Shown here: positions 63,903-64,000 of the stretch, one piece after another
Position numbering within the stretch: position 1 is the first letter of the stretch
Layout of the letters: every line of letters starts with the position of its first letter
Source of the DNA: CAYFQV01 sp964654185
Lineage (GTDB): Bacteria > Spirochaetota > Spirochaetia > DSM-27196 > PWMO01
Direction: 5' to 3'
Length of the DNA: 64,000 nucleotides
Assembly: GCA_964654185.1 (NCBI GenBank)
Contig: CAZZIE010000003.1
Span: 31,643-95,642 of the forward strand
Notes under the pieces: model-generated
The model's input: the letters and a program-made list of their open reading frames with translations, nothing else
Told to the model about the DNA's origin: nothing
Database searches by the model: none
Made by a program: the position numbers and the translations under genes

Positions 63903-64000
63903 ATCGTCAGCCCGTCGTGAGCGATAGGTGGTGCCGACGTTGTAGCGGTCTCCACGGCGTCCAAACTCTAGAGGAACGCTAACGAAACAGGCGGGGGAAC

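Overview
The window is a high-GC bacterial chromosome segment with ordinary gene density (about 50 protein genes, one tRNA). No insertion sequence, prophage, rRNA operon or CRISPR array was seen. The most likely source is a free-living, fermentative spirochaete related to the Spirochaeta/Alkalispirochaeta group. Three points suggest this: several exported proteins have signal peptides ending in the spirochaete-like pattern AGG followed by an acidic region; there is a complete branched-chain 2-oxoacid to acyl-phosphate to ATP pathway; and the envelope is clearly diderm, with TonB, a TonB-dependent receptor and an outer-membrane barrel. The assignment is an inference and could be wrong at genus level.

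Layout. 1-2.4 kb: the tail of an MFS transporter and a VCBS/PKD lipoprotein. 2.9-8.6 kb: a tight operon buk / P-loop ATPase / vorDBAC / ptb, preceded by a good sigma-54 (-24/-12) site and upstream GCAA/TTGC dyads. It would ferment branched-chain amino acids with ATP gain. 8.7-13.6 kb: an atypical CLC chloride channel, a PH-like membrane protein, an amidohydrolase and psuG. 13.7-17.0 kb: a signalling operon consisting of a photoactive-yellow-protein-like PAS protein, a PAS histidine kinase and a receiver-kinase. 17.2-23.1 kb: msrA, a parvulin, an ABC-class ATPase and an NHLRC2-like thioredoxin/NHL protein split from its lipoprotein signal by an in-frame TAG. 23.1-31.3 kb: DUF1820, patatin, ASCH, Lhr helicase and Mrp. 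31.4-40.1 kb: a renalase-like oxidoreductase, the PEPCK-like DUF4914 protein, malic enzyme MaeB, tRNA-Val(CAC), an M29 aminopeptidase and a COG3146 acyltransferase. 40.2-49.1 kb: a chemotaxis transducer containing a 10-N assembly gap, a receiver protein with a degenerate kinase core, STAS, a PAS kinase and an outer-membrane gluzincin-propeller-barrel protein.

49.1-63.8 kb, all on the minus strand, is one 14.7-kb supra-operon: a surface beta-helix lipoprotein, DUF3450, a TtpC-like ExbB, ExbB, ExbD, TonB, a TPR protein, a TonB-dependent receptor, then PstS-PstC-PstA-PstB. It joins a dedicated outer-membrane energising machine of the Vibrio TonB2/TtpC type to the inner-membrane phosphate ABC transporter. 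Its only obvious promoter carries six hexamers (CTAACA-like) at exact 11-bp spacing, resembling a Pho-box array, correctly placed before a -10 element. PstA carries a second PstS-like binding domain. I read this as a complete phosphate (or phosphoester) capture route from cell surface to cytoplasm, and it is the best candidate here for an undescribed system.

Two genome-wide habits also show. Conserved enzymes repeatedly carry Ala/Gly/Thr-rich inserts, and intergenic spaces contain short GC-rich tandem duplications. Several promoters lie so close to start codons without a Shine-Dalgarno that leaderless mRNAs are likely.
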